This document shows, in pieces, positions 1-8,047 of a stretch of DNA of 64,000 nt (its first letter is position 1; every line of letters starts with the position of its first letter). Under the pieces are notes generated by a model, which had not been told where the DNA came from, did no database searches, and saw only the letters and a program-made list of their open reading frames with translations. The DNA is from Paracoccus shanxieyensis (GTDB lineage Bacteria > Pseudomonadota > Alphaproteobacteria > Rhodobacterales > Rhodobacteraceae). Location: assembly GCF_009711265.1 (NCBI RefSeq), contig NZ_WMII01000007.1, positions 62,001 to 126,000 on the forward strand, given 5' to 3'. A program made the position numbers and the translations under genes.

Positions 1-311
1 CGGCCTATAAACGGCCCGAAGATCTGCCAAAGGATGTGGCCGTGCTGCATTTCGTGGTCAATATGAAGCCATGGCGCTGGCGCGTGGCCTTTGGCGAGGT
101 CTGGCAATTCCACGCTGACCGCATCGCCGACCTGATGCCCGCCCGCAAGCCCCCGACCGCGGCGCAATATCTGAACCGGATCGAGATCTTCCGCCGCTCG
201 GCCTTTGGACTGGCGATGGGGCGCAAGAAGCACTGGCTGCGCATCAAGGTGCGCCGCGCCATCCGAGACCAGATCGTGCAGCCCTATCTGGCCAGCAATC
301 CGCCGCGCTAG
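1..311 (+). CDS. C-terminal part of a possible family 8 glycosyltransferase (5' truncated by window edge)
   Basis: The frame is open from the first base and ends in TAG at 309-311, so only the last ~103 residues are present and the true start lies outside the window. The main clue is the motif VLHFVVNMKPWRW. It resembles the HFxGxxKPW signature near the C-terminus of family 8 (LgtC/GspA-type) glycosyltransferases, which add sugars to lipopolysaccharide or other acceptors. The tail is strongly basic (GRKKHWLRIKVRR), as in membrane-associated glycosyltransferases. The stop overlaps the stop of the convergent Crp/Fnr gene. A family 8 identity is a motif-level inference from a fragment. Confidence 0.45.
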   Translation, partial: AYKRPEDLPKDVAVLHFVVNMKPWRWRVAFGEVWQFHADRIADLMPARKPPTAAQYLNRIEIFRRSAFGLAMGRKKHWLRIKVRRAIRDQIVQPYLASNPPR

Positions 312-1039
312 GTCAGTTGCCACGTCTCCAGCCGGGTGTCGTCAAGAACGCGGATCACGCCACGGCCCAGTTCGATGATGCCCTGCGCGCGCAGATCGCT
401 GAGCGTGCGGTTGACGGTCTGGCGCGAACAGCCCGACAGGATCGCCAGTTGCGCCTGACTGATATAGGCGTGCTGGTCGTCATTGGTCAGGTTCAGCAGA
501 TGCAGGCAGACCCGCGCCTCGGCCGGATAGAATTGCGCGATGGATTGCAGGCGGTTGTCGCGCATCAGCCGACTGTGCAGGATGCCCGCGAAATTGCGCA
601 GCAGGATGTCGGCGGGGACGTATTTCTTCAGCAGCGCCTCGGAAAACACCAGCAGCGTGGTGTTGGGAATGGTGATGCAGGTTGCCGCGCAGGTCTTGCC
701 CGACAGCAACTCGACCTCGCCCACGACCTCGCCGGGACCGGCGACATGGGCGATGACCACATTGCCATCGCAATCGACATAGGTGATCTGCACCCGGCCC
801 GAGATGATCAGGAAACCGCAGGGGGCTTCTTCATCCTGCCGCAGGATTTCGGTTGCGGTGCGGCACAGCCGGGGCGTGCATTCCGCATAGAAGGCGTGGC
901 GTTGTTCTTCGCTGAGGCCGCGGAACAGATCGGGCAGGAATGTCTTGACGCCAATGGCACGGGCAGTGACCGGCGCAGCAGCTTGTCGCAGGTTCCGCCC
1001 GGCCGATGGGCCGGGGGTCAGATCCATCCCAGTCGACAT
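308..1039 (-). CDS. Crp/Fnr-family transcriptional regulator
   Basis: A 243-residue regulator with a cyclic-nucleotide-binding-like beta-roll at about residues 40-150 and a winged helix-turn-helix at about 170-235. The recognition region reads SQAQLAILSGCSRQTVNRTL, typical of Crp/Fnr proteins. The N-terminus lacks the cysteine cluster that holds the iron-sulfur centre in FNR/FnrL. Oxygen sensing through such a cluster is therefore unlikely. Cysteines at about 54, 59, 74, 90, 117, 121, 178 and 204 are scattered. A ~25-residue extension precedes the sensor domain, and Met5 is an alternative start. It is monocistronic, facing the preceding gene tail to tail. The ligand cannot be told from sequence. 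Confidence 0.85.
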   Translation of the reverse strand: MSTGMDLTPGPSAGRNLRQAAAPVTARAIGVKTFLPDLFRGLSEEQRHAFYAECTPRLCRTATEILRQDEEAPCGFLIISGRVQITYVDCDGNVVIAHVAGPGEVVGEVELLSGKTCAATCITIPNTTLLVFSEALLKKYVPADILLRNFAGILHSRLMRDNRLQSIAQFYPAEARVCLHLLNLTNDDQHAYISQAQLAILSGCSRQTVNRTLSDLRAQGIIELGRGVIRVLDDTRLETWQLT

Positions 1040-1229
1040 AGCAACGATTCCCTGAAAGCCTATGCCGGGGGCAATAGCACTTTTAACGCGAAAATCGCAA
1101 AGGAATTGACATACAAATTATGCCTATGGGTGAACCCATGCCGCCAGAGGTCCGATACTGATTAACACGATACCGGTTGACTGCGGATCTCCGGACGGGC
1201 GTGGTCTCTTTAGCCCCGAGGCGCGAAGC

Positions 1230-1251
1230 TTGTGTCAGAAACCCGACACAA
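1230..1251. promoter_or_regulatory. Inverted repeat, operator-like
   Basis: TTGTGTC (1230-1236) and GACACAA (1245-1251) form a perfect 7-bp inverted repeat with an 8-bp spacer. It lies in the ~290-bp gap between the Crp/Fnr gene (minus, starting at 1039) and the end of the DUF1150 gene. It is ~190 bp upstream of the Crp/Fnr start, which is far for autoregulation. The rest of the gap holds AT-rich stretches (1080-1125 and 1258-1290) but no recognisable gene. Confidence 0.3.
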
Positions 1252-1307
1252 CGGGCACAAAATTCTTAAAAAACCGATAAAAATTCGGATGTTCTGGTAT
1301 GGAAGTT

Positions 1308-1327
1308 GCCCGGCGCTGACGCCGGGC
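1308..1327 (-). terminator. GC-rich hairpin after hsp20-DUF1150
   Basis: GCCCGGCG (1308-1315) and CGCCGGGC (1320-1327) make a perfect 8-bp stem with a 4-nt loop, five bases beyond the DUF1150 stop in the direction of transcription. There is no clear T-run after it, so it may be an imperfect terminator or an mRNA-stabilising 3' end. Confidence 0.5.
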
Positions 1328-1332
1328 GGCGG

Positions 1333-1560
1333 TCAGTGGACGCTGACCGGCTCCAATTCGTTCTGACGGGCCAGCATGAAGGCCATGCTGCGGTCCTTGA
1401 CCAGTGCCAGACGTTCGCCATCGGGTCCGTGGACGGCGTAAAGCGCATCGGCATCGGGGGCTTGCGCGCGCACTTCGTCAGGCAGGCTCTCCATCGCGAC
1501 GCGGCGGATGTAGACGGTGTTGCCCGATGCTTCCGGGCTGAAATCGAATTTCGTATTCAT
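1333..1560 (-). CDS. DUF1150 family small protein
   Basis: This 75-residue soluble protein matches the DUF1150 family, which is largely confined to alphaproteobacteria. The recognisable pattern is an N-terminal 'VYIRRV' strand, then 'YAVHGPDGERLALVKDR' and a C-terminal helix ending near residue 70. It sits 13 bp downstream of the hsp20 gene on the same strand and is almost certainly cotranscribed with it. In this order DUF1150 genes commonly neighbour hsp20. No biochemical function is established; the context suggests a role in stress or proteostasis, which is inference. Confidence 0.8.
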   Translation of the reverse strand: MNTKFDFSPEASGNTVYIRRVAMESLPDEVRAQAPDADALYAVHGPDGERLALVKDRSMAFMLARQNELEPVSVH

Positions 1561-1573
1561 CTGCGATCCCCTT

Positions 1574-1984
1574 TCATTTGCGGCTGATCGGTATGGTCTG
1601 GACGATACTGTCGGGCACGGAACGGCGCAGGTCGATGTTCAGAAGCCCGTTTTCAAGGCCCGCCGACACCACCTCGACCCCATCTGCCAGCACGAAACTG
1701 CGCTGGAAGGCGCGGGCGGCGATGCCGCGATGCAGGAAGACGCGGTCCGCTTCGGCTTCGGCCTGACGGCCCCGGATCACCAGCTGGCGATCCTCAAGCG
1801 TGATGGACAGATCGTCGTCGGAAAAGCCCGCCACGGCCAGCGTGATGCGAAAGCCGTTCTGGCCCTGATGTTCTATGTTATAGGGCGGATAGCCCTCGGC
1901 CCCCTTGGCGGCCCTTTCGGCCAGACGCTCAAGCTGGTCAAAGCCCAGCAGGAACGGATGTGTGGCCAGACTTATCTTGGTCAT
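1574..1984 (-). CDS. Small heat shock protein, Hsp20/IbpA family
   Basis: A 136-residue protein with an alpha-crystallin domain at about residues 35-130: YNIEHQGQNGFRITLAVAGF, then the conserved 'L.ITLEDRQLVIRG' strands and a C-terminal 'AGLENGLLNIDL' segment. Small heat shock proteins are ATP-independent holdases that keep unfolding proteins soluble. The in-frame reading continues 42 codons upstream. I chose the ATG at 1982-1984 because the protein then begins as IbpA-type proteins do and has an AAGGG ten bases upstream. It heads a two-gene unit with DUF1150. I see no obvious RpoH promoter or ROSE-type thermometer in the short leader. Confidence 0.9.
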   Translation of the reverse strand: MTKISLATHPFLLGFDQLERLAERAAKGAEGYPPYNIEHQGQNGFRITLAVAGFSDDDLSITLEDRQLVIRGRQAEAEADRVFLHRGIAARAFQRSFVLADGVEVVSAGLENGLLNIDLRRSVPDSIVQTIPISRK

Positions 1985-2173
1985 TCCCAAGCCCTTTTCA
2001 AAGCGACTGTCGGCAGGATCCCGGTATGGCAACCCCGCCCCAGCAATATGTGTGCGGCGGCCCCGCGAAACAAGATGCGCGGCGGGCTGCCTTTCTGCGG
2101 GCCGGGGCATGCAAGCCCATTAACAGATTGTAATCGGCACGTTATAAGAAGCCATCCAGCCCGAGGCCCGACC

Positions 2174-2392
2174 ATGAATGCCCAGTATGAGATGAGTTCA
2201 GAAGATGTCTCCCGCGCGCGGCTTGCCGTGCTCAAGCGCGAGCATCGCGATCTGGACGAGGCGATTGCCGCGCTGTCGGAACAAAGCCTGACCCATTCGC
2301 TGAGCCTGTTGCGCCTGAAAAAGCAGAAGCTGCTGCTGAAGGACCGCATCGCCCGGCTGGAAGACGATCTGACCCCGGATATCATCGCCTGA
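2174..2392 (+). CDS. YdcH/DUF465 family small coiled-coil protein
   Basis: A 72-residue, highly charged protein that should be almost all helical. It carries the family features of a central '[11 protein letters not shown]' helix and a second helix around '[19 protein letters not shown]'. The ATG at 2174 removes a long upstream extension that reads antisense through hsp20. YdcH-like proteins form helical hairpins and have no assigned activity. The gene stands alone between divergent hsp20 and purE. Confidence 0.8.
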   Translation: MNAQYEMSSEDVSRARLAVLKREHRDLDEAIAALSEQSLTHSLSLLRLKKQKLLLKDRIARLEDDLTPDIIA

Positions 2393-2456
2393 CCGTATCC
2401 CAGATTGCATCACCGGGTCCGGCACGCTAGGGCAGGGCCAAACAAGGGATTCGACC

Positions 2457-2942
2457 ATGGAAACACCCGTCGGAATCATCATGGGCAGCCAGTCCGACTG
2501 GCCGACCATGCGCGAGGCTGCGCTGATCCTTGACGCGCTTGGCATCGCCTATGAGACAAGGATCGTCAGCGCCCATCGCACGCCCGACCGGCTGTGGGAT
2601 TATGGCAAGACCGCCGTGTCGCGCGGGTTGAAGGTCATCATCGCGGGCGCGGGCGGCGCGGCGCATCTGCCGGGCATGATGGCCTCGAAGACGCGGGTGC
2701 CGGTGATCGGGGTTCCGGTGCAGACCAAGGCGCTGTCGGGCGTCGATTCGCTGTATTCGATCCTGCAGATGCCCAAGGGCTATCCCGTGGCGACCATGGC
2801 GATCGGCGCGGCCGGTGCGGCCAATGCCGGGCTGATGGCGGCGGGCATTCTTGCCGTCAGCGATCCCGCCTTGGCCGAACGTCTGGACGCATGGCGTCAG
2901 GCGCTGTCCGATTCCATCCCGCAGGAGCCGAAGGATGACTGA
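2457..2942 (+). CDS. purE: N5-carboxyaminoimidazole ribonucleotide mutase (class I PurE)
   Basis: Converts N5-CAIR to CAIR in de novo purine synthesis. The 161-residue length is typical of class I PurE. The substrate-binding signature GSQSDWPTM is at residues 10-18, and the catalytic-histidine loop SAHRTP at 38-43. The final codons overlap the purK start by 8 bp (ATGACTGA), so translation is coupled and the pair supplies both halves of the PurK/PurE carboxylation route. No purine riboswitch is visible upstream. Confidence 0.97.
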   Translation: METPVGIIMGSQSDWPTMREAALILDALGIAYETRIVSAHRTPDRLWDYGKTAVSRGLKVIIAGAGGAAHLPGMMASKTRVPVIGVPVQTKALSGVDSLYSILQMPKGYPVATMAIGAAGAANAGLMAAGILAVSDPALAERLDAWRQALSDSIPQEPKDD

Positions 2943-3978
2943 ACTGCACCCCGGCGCGACCATCGGCATTCTGGGCGGCGGGCAACTGGGGCGCATGCTT
3001 TCGGTCGCGGCCAGCCGCCTTGGCTATCGCACGCATGTCTATGAGCCGGGCGCGGCGCCTGCGGGCGATGTGGCCCATGCCGTCACCACCGCCCCCTATG
3101 AGGATCAGGCGGCGCTGCGGGCCTTTGCCGAGGCCGTCGATGTCATCACCTATGAATTTGAAAACGTGCCCACGGCGGCGCTGGATCTGCTGGAATCGAT
3201 CCGCCCCATCCGCCCCAATCGCCGCACGCTGGCGGTGTCGCAGGACCGGCTGACGGAAAAGAACTTCCTGACGGAAATCGGCCTGCGCTGTGCGCCCTAT
3301 CGCAATGTCGAAACTCAGGCCGATCTGCCGCAAGCCTTGGCCGATCTGGGCACGCCCGCCATCCTGAAGACCCGCCGCATGGGCTATGACGGCAAGGGTC
3401 AGATCCGGTTCAACGATGCGCAGGGCGGCGACTGGACCGGCGCGCCCTCGGTGCTTGAAGGTTTCGTGGATTTCTCGGCCGAGGTCAGCGTCATCGTGGC
3501 GCGCGGTGCCGATGGTCAGGTCGCGGCCTTCGATCCGGGCCTGAACGTGCATCGCGACGGCATCCTGCGCACGACGACCGTGCCCTGCGGGCTGTCGCAG
3601 GCGCTGTTGACGGATGCGGTGCTGATTGCCGCCAAGATCGTCAATGCGCTGGATTATGTCGGCGTCATGGGGGTCGAACTGTTCGTGACGCCCGGCGGGC
3701 TGATCGTGAACGAGATCGCGCCGCGCGTGCACAATTCGGGGCACTGGACGCAGGCGGGCTGCGCCGTCGATCAGTTCGAGCAGCATATCCGCGCCGTCGC
3801 GGGCCTGCCGCTGGGCGATGGACAGCGTTACGCCGATGTCGAGATGCAGAACCTGATCGGCGACGATATCGACCGCGTGCCGCAGCTTCTGACGCAGCCG
3901 CGCACGCAGGTGCATCTTTACGGCAAGGGCGCGGCGCGCCCCGGTCGCAAGATGGGCCATGTCAATCGCGTGCTGTAA
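2935..3978 (+). CDS. purK: 5-(carboxyamino)imidazole ribonucleotide synthase
   Basis: ATP-grasp ligase (347 residues) that carboxylates AIR with bicarbonate to form N5-CAIR, the substrate of PurE encoded just upstream. The N-terminal [11 protein letters not shown] (11-21) is the PurK Rossmann-like motif. '[12 protein letters not shown]' is the flexible ATP-grasp loop, and '[14 protein letters not shown]' holds the metal- and substrate-binding residues. The start chosen overlaps the purE stop and gives a normal-length protein. The 3' end overlaps the convergent cobC gene by 17 bp. Confidence 0.97.
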   Translation: MTELHPGATIGILGGGQLGRMLSVAASRLGYRTHVYEPGAAPAGDVAHAVTTAPYEDQAALRAFAEAVDVITYEFENVPTAALDLLESIRPIRPNRRTLAVSQDRLTEKNFLTEIGLRCAPYRNVETQADLPQALADLGTPAILKTRRMGYDGKGQIRFNDAQGGDWTGAPSVLEGFVDFSAEVSVIVARGADGQVAAFDPGLNVHRDGILRTTTVPCGLSQALLTDAVLIAAKIVNALDYVGVMGVELFVTPGGLIVNEIAPRVHNSGHWTQAGCAVDQFEQHIRAVAGLPLGDGQRYADVEMQNLIGDDIDRVPQLLTQPRTQVHLYGKGAARPGRKMGHVNRVL

Positions 3979-4927
3979 GCGCCGATTTCACGCGGTCGAA
4001 TTCGTCCCGCGATCCCGGAATGCCAAGGCGGATCCAATGCGGATGCCATGGGAAGATCCGGCTCCAGATTCCGGCATGGGCAAGCTTTGCCTGCGCGGTT
4101 TGCGCATCCGGCGTGTGATACAGCCGGAACAGATGCGTGCCGCCGACCAAGGGCCAATGCGGCGTGACGATCTGGTCCAGATGCAGCGCGGCCTCGGCCA
4201 GCCAGGTCACGCTGGCGTCGGACCATGCGTCATCGGCCAGCGCCTGCGTGCCGATCTGGATTGCCGGGCCGCTGACGGACCACGGGCCCGCACGTTCGGC
4301 CAGCCGCGCCGCCAGATCGGGCGCGGCAATGGCAAAGCCCAGCCGCAGCCCGGCCAGGCCCCAGAACTTGCCGAAGCTGCGCAGCACGGTGACATTGGCC
4401 GGGCGCTCGCCCGCCACCGACAGATCGGGGCGCGGATCGGCAAAGCTTTCATCCACGATCAGATGCCCGACGCGGTCCGCAATCTGCGAGATCTGCCGGG
4501 GCGTGAAACACCGCCCGTCCGGATTGTTGGGGTTCACGATCACCGCCAGATCCGCGCCCGACAGTTGCGCGGGCTGGCTTGGTTGCGCCACGTCCCAGCC
4601 CGCCGCGCGCAGGCTGGCCGCGTGTTCGTTATAGGTCGGCGACAGCACTGCCGCCCGTTTGCCGTCGATCAGATGCGGCATCAGCTGGATCGCCGCCGAG
4701 GCCCCCGCCAGCGCCACGATCTGAGCGGCGGGCGCGCCATAGCGGCGGGCGGCGGCGGCGATCAACGCCGCCTCATCCGCGCGGGTCGGCAGGGCGGTCA
4801 GGGCATGGTGCGATATCGGGGCGGGGTCATACGGCCTGCGGTTGATCCCCGTCGACAGATCGACCCAATCGCCAGCGCCATGGCCCGCCGCCGCCCTGTC
4901 GATATCGCCGCCATGATCGCGCATCAT
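3962..4927 (-). CDS. cobC: Threonine-phosphate decarboxylase, cobalamin biosynthesis
   Basis: PLP-dependent class I/II aminotransferase-fold enzyme (321 residues) that makes (R)-1-aminopropan-2-yl phosphate for the nucleotide-loop linker of cobalamin. It has the substrate-pocket motif VNPNNPDG (131-138) and the Schiff-base lysine in LRSFGKFWGLAGLRLGF (Lys187). It also begins with the family's 'HGGDI..A......WVDLSTGINR'. The start is one of two adjacent ATG codons (4927 or 4924) after GGAAAGG; the longer open frame upstream lacks homology. It stands apart from other cob genes here; cobS and cobT are ~11-16 kb away. I looked for a cobalamin riboswitch in the 200-bp leader and did not find a B12 box. 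Confidence 0.92.
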   Translation of the reverse strand: MMRDHGGDIDRAAAGHGAGDWVDLSTGINRRPYDPAPISHHALTALPTRADEAALIAAAARRYGAPAAQIVALAGASAAIQLMPHLIDGKRAAVLSPTYNEHAASLRAAGWDVAQPSQPAQLSGADLAVIVNPNNPDGRCFTPRQISQIADRVGHLIVDESFADPRPDLSVAGERPANVTVLRSFGKFWGLAGLRLGFAIAAPDLAARLAERAGPWSVSGPAIQIGTQALADDAWSDASVTWLAEAALHLDQIVTPHWPLVGGTHLFRLYHTPDAQTAQAKLAHAGIWSRIFPWHPHWIRLGIPGSRDEFDRVKSALTARD

Positions 4928-5083
4928 CGCACCTTTCCGAAAACCTTCTGCATTTGCTGGTTTACAACAATGCAGGTGCAGCAAAACTGTCTGAGGTAAC
5001 TTAATTTTCTCTTTACACCCTCGTAGAAGCAGAACACGATATGTTGTAGGCACATTCCGGAAACTACGCCGGGTGTAGTCGGG

Positions 5084-5102
5084 GCCCACAAGATTTGTGG
5101 GC
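5084..5102. promoter_or_regulatory. Perfect 8-bp inverted repeat upstream of the YbjN gene
   Basis: GCCCACAA and TTGTGGGC are separated by GAT. The repeat lies 28 bp before the YbjN-family start and ~160 bp upstream of the divergent cobC. It could be an operator or an RNA hairpin in the YbjN leader. Nothing in the sequence decides between these. Confidence 0.35.
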
Positions 5103-5130
5103 TGACCCTACTCTGGAAAGGCAGGGAAAC

Positions 5131-5631
5131 ATGGCGCAGCTTGATTTTATCCACAGTGACGAGATCCATCCCATCGACATCGTCGAAACGGTCGCGACCC
5201 ATCACGCTTGGGACTTCGACCGGCTCGCCGAGGATCAGATCGCCATGGCGGTCGAAGGCCAGTGGCGCAATTATTCGATCACGCTTGCATGGTCGGGGCG
5301 CGAGGAAGTGCTGCGCCTGATCTGCACCTTCGACATGGACCCGCCCTCGGACAAGCTGCCTGCGCTGTATGAAGTGCTGAATCTGGCCAATGATCAGGTC
5401 TGGGACGGCGGCTTTACCTTCTGGGCGCCGCAAAAGCTGATGGTCTGGCGCTATGGGCTGGTGCTGTCGGGCGAAGCGATTGCCAGCCCCGAACAGATCG
5501 ACCAGATGATCCGCAATGCCATTGAGAATGCCGAGCGGTTCTATCCCTGTTTCCAGCTGGCCTGCTGGGGCGATGCCTCGCCCGAGGCCGCAATGGACAT
5601 CGCCATGTCCGAGGCTTACGGTCGCGCCTGA
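5131..5631 (+). CDS. YbjN domain-containing protein
   Basis: A soluble 166-residue protein of the YbjN family (type III secretion chaperone-like fold). Family features include the early 'HHAWDFDRL..DQIAMAVEGQW', the hydrophobic 'ITLAWSGREEVLRLICTFDM', and the C-terminal 'IDQMIRNAIENAERFYPCFQ' helix. In enterobacteria YbjN affects motility and stress phenotypes, but its molecular role is unknown. The ATG at 5131 follows GGAAAGGCAGGG. proC starts 36 bp downstream on the same strand and is probably cotranscribed. Confidence 0.85.
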   Translation: MAQLDFIHSDEIHPIDIVETVATHHAWDFDRLAEDQIAMAVEGQWRNYSITLAWSGREEVLRLICTFDMDPPSDKLPALYEVLNLANDQVWDGGFTFWAPQKLMVWRYGLVLSGEAIASPEQIDQMIRNAIENAERFYPCFQLACWGDASPEAAMDIAMSEAYGRA

Positions 5632-5667
5632 TGGGTCGCCCCCTGCGGTGACCGGCAGGGGGATTGC

Positions 5668-6471
5668 ATGGACTTTTCAACGATAAACGCCCGCGGTCTG
5701 GTTTTGATCGGCTGCGGGCGCATGGGCGGCGCGCTGCTGGATGGCTGGCTGAAAAACGGGCTGTCGGCCAGCGCGGTGCATGTGATCGACCCCAATGCCA
5801 GGCCGGAACTGGCGGATCTGGGCGTGTCGGTCAACGGCGAACTGCCCGACGATCCGGCTGTGCTGGTCATTGCCGTCAAGCCGCAGATGATGGGCGATGT
5901 GCTGCCACGCCTGACGGTCGGCGCGGATACGCTGGTGCTGTCCGTGGCCGCAGGGGTGACGCTTGCCGCCTATCAGGCGGCGTTTCCGGCGGCGCCCATC
6001 GTGCGCTCGATGCCCAACACGCCCGCCGCGATCGGGCAGGGCATCACCGCGATCATCGGCAATGCCAATGCGTCCGAGCCGCAGATGGCGCTGGCCGAAG
6101 GGCTGCTGTCCGCCGTGGGTCGCGTGGTCCGCCTGCAGGCCGAAGACCAGATGGATGCGGTCACCGCGCTGTCGGGATCCGGCCCGGCCTATGTCTTTCA
6201 CATGATCGAGGCGATGGCTGCCGCAGGTCAGGCCGAAGGCTTGCCTCCCGAACTGGCGCTGGAACTGGCACGCGTCACCGTGGCGGGTGCGGGGGCGCTG
6301 GCGATCTCGGCGGATGAGGATCCGGCTGTGCTGCGCCAGAACGTGACCTCTCCGGGCGGGACGACGGCGGCGGGACTGGTGCAACTGATGGACGCAGAGA
6401 CCGGCCTGCCGCCCCTGATGCGCCGCACCATCGCGGCAGCGGCAGAACGTGGGCGCGAGCTGGGCAAATGA
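5668..6471 (+). CDS. proC: Pyrroline-5-carboxylate reductase
   Basis: Catalyses the last step of proline synthesis, NAD(P)H-dependent reduction of pyrroline-5-carboxylate. The 267-residue protein has an N-terminal dinucleotide-binding motif LIGCGRMGGALLDGW, the 'VLVIAVKPQMM' strand-loop, and RSMPNTPAAIGQG. The C-terminal dimerisation and active-site helices include 'ALSGSGPAYVFHMIEAM' and 'VTSPGGTTAAGL'. Its stop overlaps the ATG of the tRNA-binding-protein gene (ATGA), so the two are translationally coupled. Confidence 0.96.
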   Translation: MDFSTINARGLVLIGCGRMGGALLDGWLKNGLSASAVHVIDPNARPELADLGVSVNGELPDDPAVLVIAVKPQMMGDVLPRLTVGADTLVLSVAAGVTLAAYQAAFPAAPIVRSMPNTPAAIGQGITAIIGNANASEPQMALAEGLLSAVGRVVRLQAEDQMDAVTALSGSGPAYVFHMIEAMAAAGQAEGLPPELALELARVTVAGAGALAISADEDPAVLRQNVTSPGGTTAAGLVQLMDAETGLPPLMRRTIAAAAERGRELGK

Positions 6472-6800
6472 TCGGCTATTCCGATTTTGAAAAGGTCGAG
6501 ATCCGCGTCGGCCGCATCACCCGCGCCGAACCCTTCCCCGAGGCGCGCCGCCCCGCGATCAAGCTGTGGCTGGATTTCGGACCGCAGATCGGTGAACGGA
6601 AATCCTCGGCCCAGATCACCCGGCATTATACGCCCGATGAACTGGTGGGACGGCAGGTGCTGGCCGTGGTCAATTTCCCGCCGCGCCAGATCGGCCCGTT
6701 CATGTCCGAGGTTCTGGTGCTGGGCGTCCCCGATGCCGAAGGCGAGGTCGTGCTGATCGGGCCGGGGCAGGACGTGCCGCTGGGCGGCAAGCTTTATTGA
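6468..6800 (+). CDS. CsaA-like tRNA-binding domain protein
   Basis: A stand-alone 110-residue OB-fold tRNA-binding domain, as in CsaA and the C-terminus of MetRS. Recognisable segments are the opening 'FEKVEIRVGRITRAEPFPEA', 'AIKLWLDFG', 'SSAQITRHYTPDELVGRQVLAVVNF' and the closing 'LIGPGQDVPLGGKLY'. CsaA proteins bind tRNA and have been proposed as export-related chaperones. The gene starts within the proC stop codon. Confidence 0.9.
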   Translation: MIGYSDFEKVEIRVGRITRAEPFPEARRPAIKLWLDFGPQIGERKSSAQITRHYTPDELVGRQVLAVVNFPPRQIGPFMSEVLVLGVPDAEGEVVLIGPGQDVPLGGKLY

Positions 6801-6821
6801 TCACGGAAGGGGGGATCGGCG

Positions 6822-8039
6822 ATGGATCTGAACGCGCGCGCCATGGGGTTCATTCACGCAGGCATCGCCGCTGCCGATCCCGCAAGCGCGGTGCGCCGGG
6901 GCATGGTGCAGGTGCTGCAAGACCCGCCGCCACCCGGTGGCCGCTGGCAGATCATCGCGCTGGGCAAGGCCGCCCGCGCCATGGCCGGGGCGGCGCTTGA
7001 GACCTTGCCGGGCGCGGATACGCTGGTCGTGACCGGCGATGACGCCCCCTTGGCGGGGGCCACGGTCCTGCGCGCGGGCCATCCCGAACCCGATGAGGAC
7101 GGCGCCCGCGCCGCTACCCAGGTCGAGGCGCGCCTGCATGCCACCGGGCCCGATGACCGCGTGCTGGCGCTGATTTCGGGCGGCGGCTCGGCCATGCTGC
7201 CCGCGCCCGCGCCGGGAATGACGCTGGCCGACAAGCAGGCGGTGAACCGGCTGCTGCTGGCCTCGGGCGCGGATATTTCGCAGGTCAACCTGATCCGGCA
7301 GGGCCTGTCGCGGCTGAAGGGCGGCGGCTGGTTGCGGCTGTCGCAGGCCCCGGTCGCGGCGCTGATCCTGTCGGATGTACCGGGCGACGATTTGCGGGTC
7401 ATCGCCTCGGGGCCGACGGTCGCGCCGGTCGGCAGCCGGGTGCAGGCGGTCGATCTGGCGCGTGAACTGGGCATCTGGAACGACATGCCCAAAGCTGCGC
7501 AGGACGCCTTGCTGCGCCCCCAGGACCGCGCGGCGCTGCCGGTTGCGCGCAATGTGCTTGTCGGCTCGAACGGGATTTCGGTGGCGGCGATGCGGGCGCT
7601 TGGCGCGAAGGAAGGCCCTGAGCTGGCGGGCGATGTGCAGGATTGCGCCCGAAGGATCTGGGACCATGCCGCAGATCTGCGCCCCGGTCAGGCGCTGGTG
7701 ATGGGCGGCGAAACCACGGTGCGCCTGACCGGAACCGGCATGGGCGGGCGCAATCAGGAACTGGCGCTGCGCCTTGCCCTGCTGGCCGAGGCCGCGCCTG
7801 TGGCGTTCGACTGGCGCTTTGCCTCGGTCGGCAGCGACGGGCGCGACGGGCCGGGACAGGCGGCGGGCGGGCTGGTCGGGCCGGGCACGCTGCAGGCAAT
7901 GCGCGCCGCAGGGATCGACCCGCAGGCCCGGCTGGCCGATAACGATTCCACTCCGGCCCTGCAGGCGGCGGATGCGCTGGTGATGACCGGCCCGACCGGC
8001 ACCAATGTCGCCGATTTGGCCGTGCTGCTGCGCGCCTGA
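6822..8039 (+). CDS. ttuD: Glycerate 2-kinase / hydroxypyruvate reductase family (MOFRL)
   Basis: A 405-residue protein of the DUF4147-MOFRL family. These proteins were first annotated as hydroxypyruvate reductase (TtuD) and later shown in several bacteria to be glycerate 2-kinases. Motifs are 'ALGKAARAMAGAAL' (~residues 48-61), 'LISGGGSAMLP' (the nucleotide-binding loop) and the C-terminal MOFRL segment 'ASVGSDGRDGPGQAAGG' followed by 'TGPTGTNVADL'. It would feed glycerate from glyoxylate, serine or tartrate degradation into glycolysis. It lies 21 bp after the CsaA-like gene and ends 8 bp from the convergent PhnM-like gene. The symbol follows family usage; the exact reaction is not settled by sequence. 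Confidence 0.85.
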   Translation: MDLNARAMGFIHAGIAAADPASAVRRGMVQVLQDPPPPGGRWQIIALGKAARAMAGAALETLPGADTLVVTGDDAPLAGATVLRAGHPEPDEDGARAATQVEARLHATGPDDRVLALISGGGSAMLPAPAPGMTLADKQAVNRLLLASGADISQVNLIRQGLSRLKGGGWLRLSQAPVAALILSDVPGDDLRVIASGPTVAPVGSRVQAVDLARELGIWNDMPKAAQDALLRPQDRAALPVARNVLVGSNGISVAAMRALGAKEGPELAGDVQDCARRIWDHAADLRPGQALVMGGETTVRLTGTGMGGRNQELALRLALLAEAAPVAFDWRFASVGSDGRDGPGQAAGGLVGPGTLQAMRAAGIDPQARLADNDSTPALQAADALVMTGPTGTNVADLAVLLRA

Positions 8040-8047
8040 GGCAGGGG

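Noticed and set aside
1106-1111. TTGACA as a -35 for a rightward transcript in the gap before DUF1150
   Set aside because: No suitable -10 lies at 16-19 bp, and no plus-strand gene follows until 2174.
4928-5130. Possible cobalamin riboswitch before cobC
   Set aside because: No B12 box or matching helices were found on the minus strand; only a short palindrome near the YbjN gene is present.
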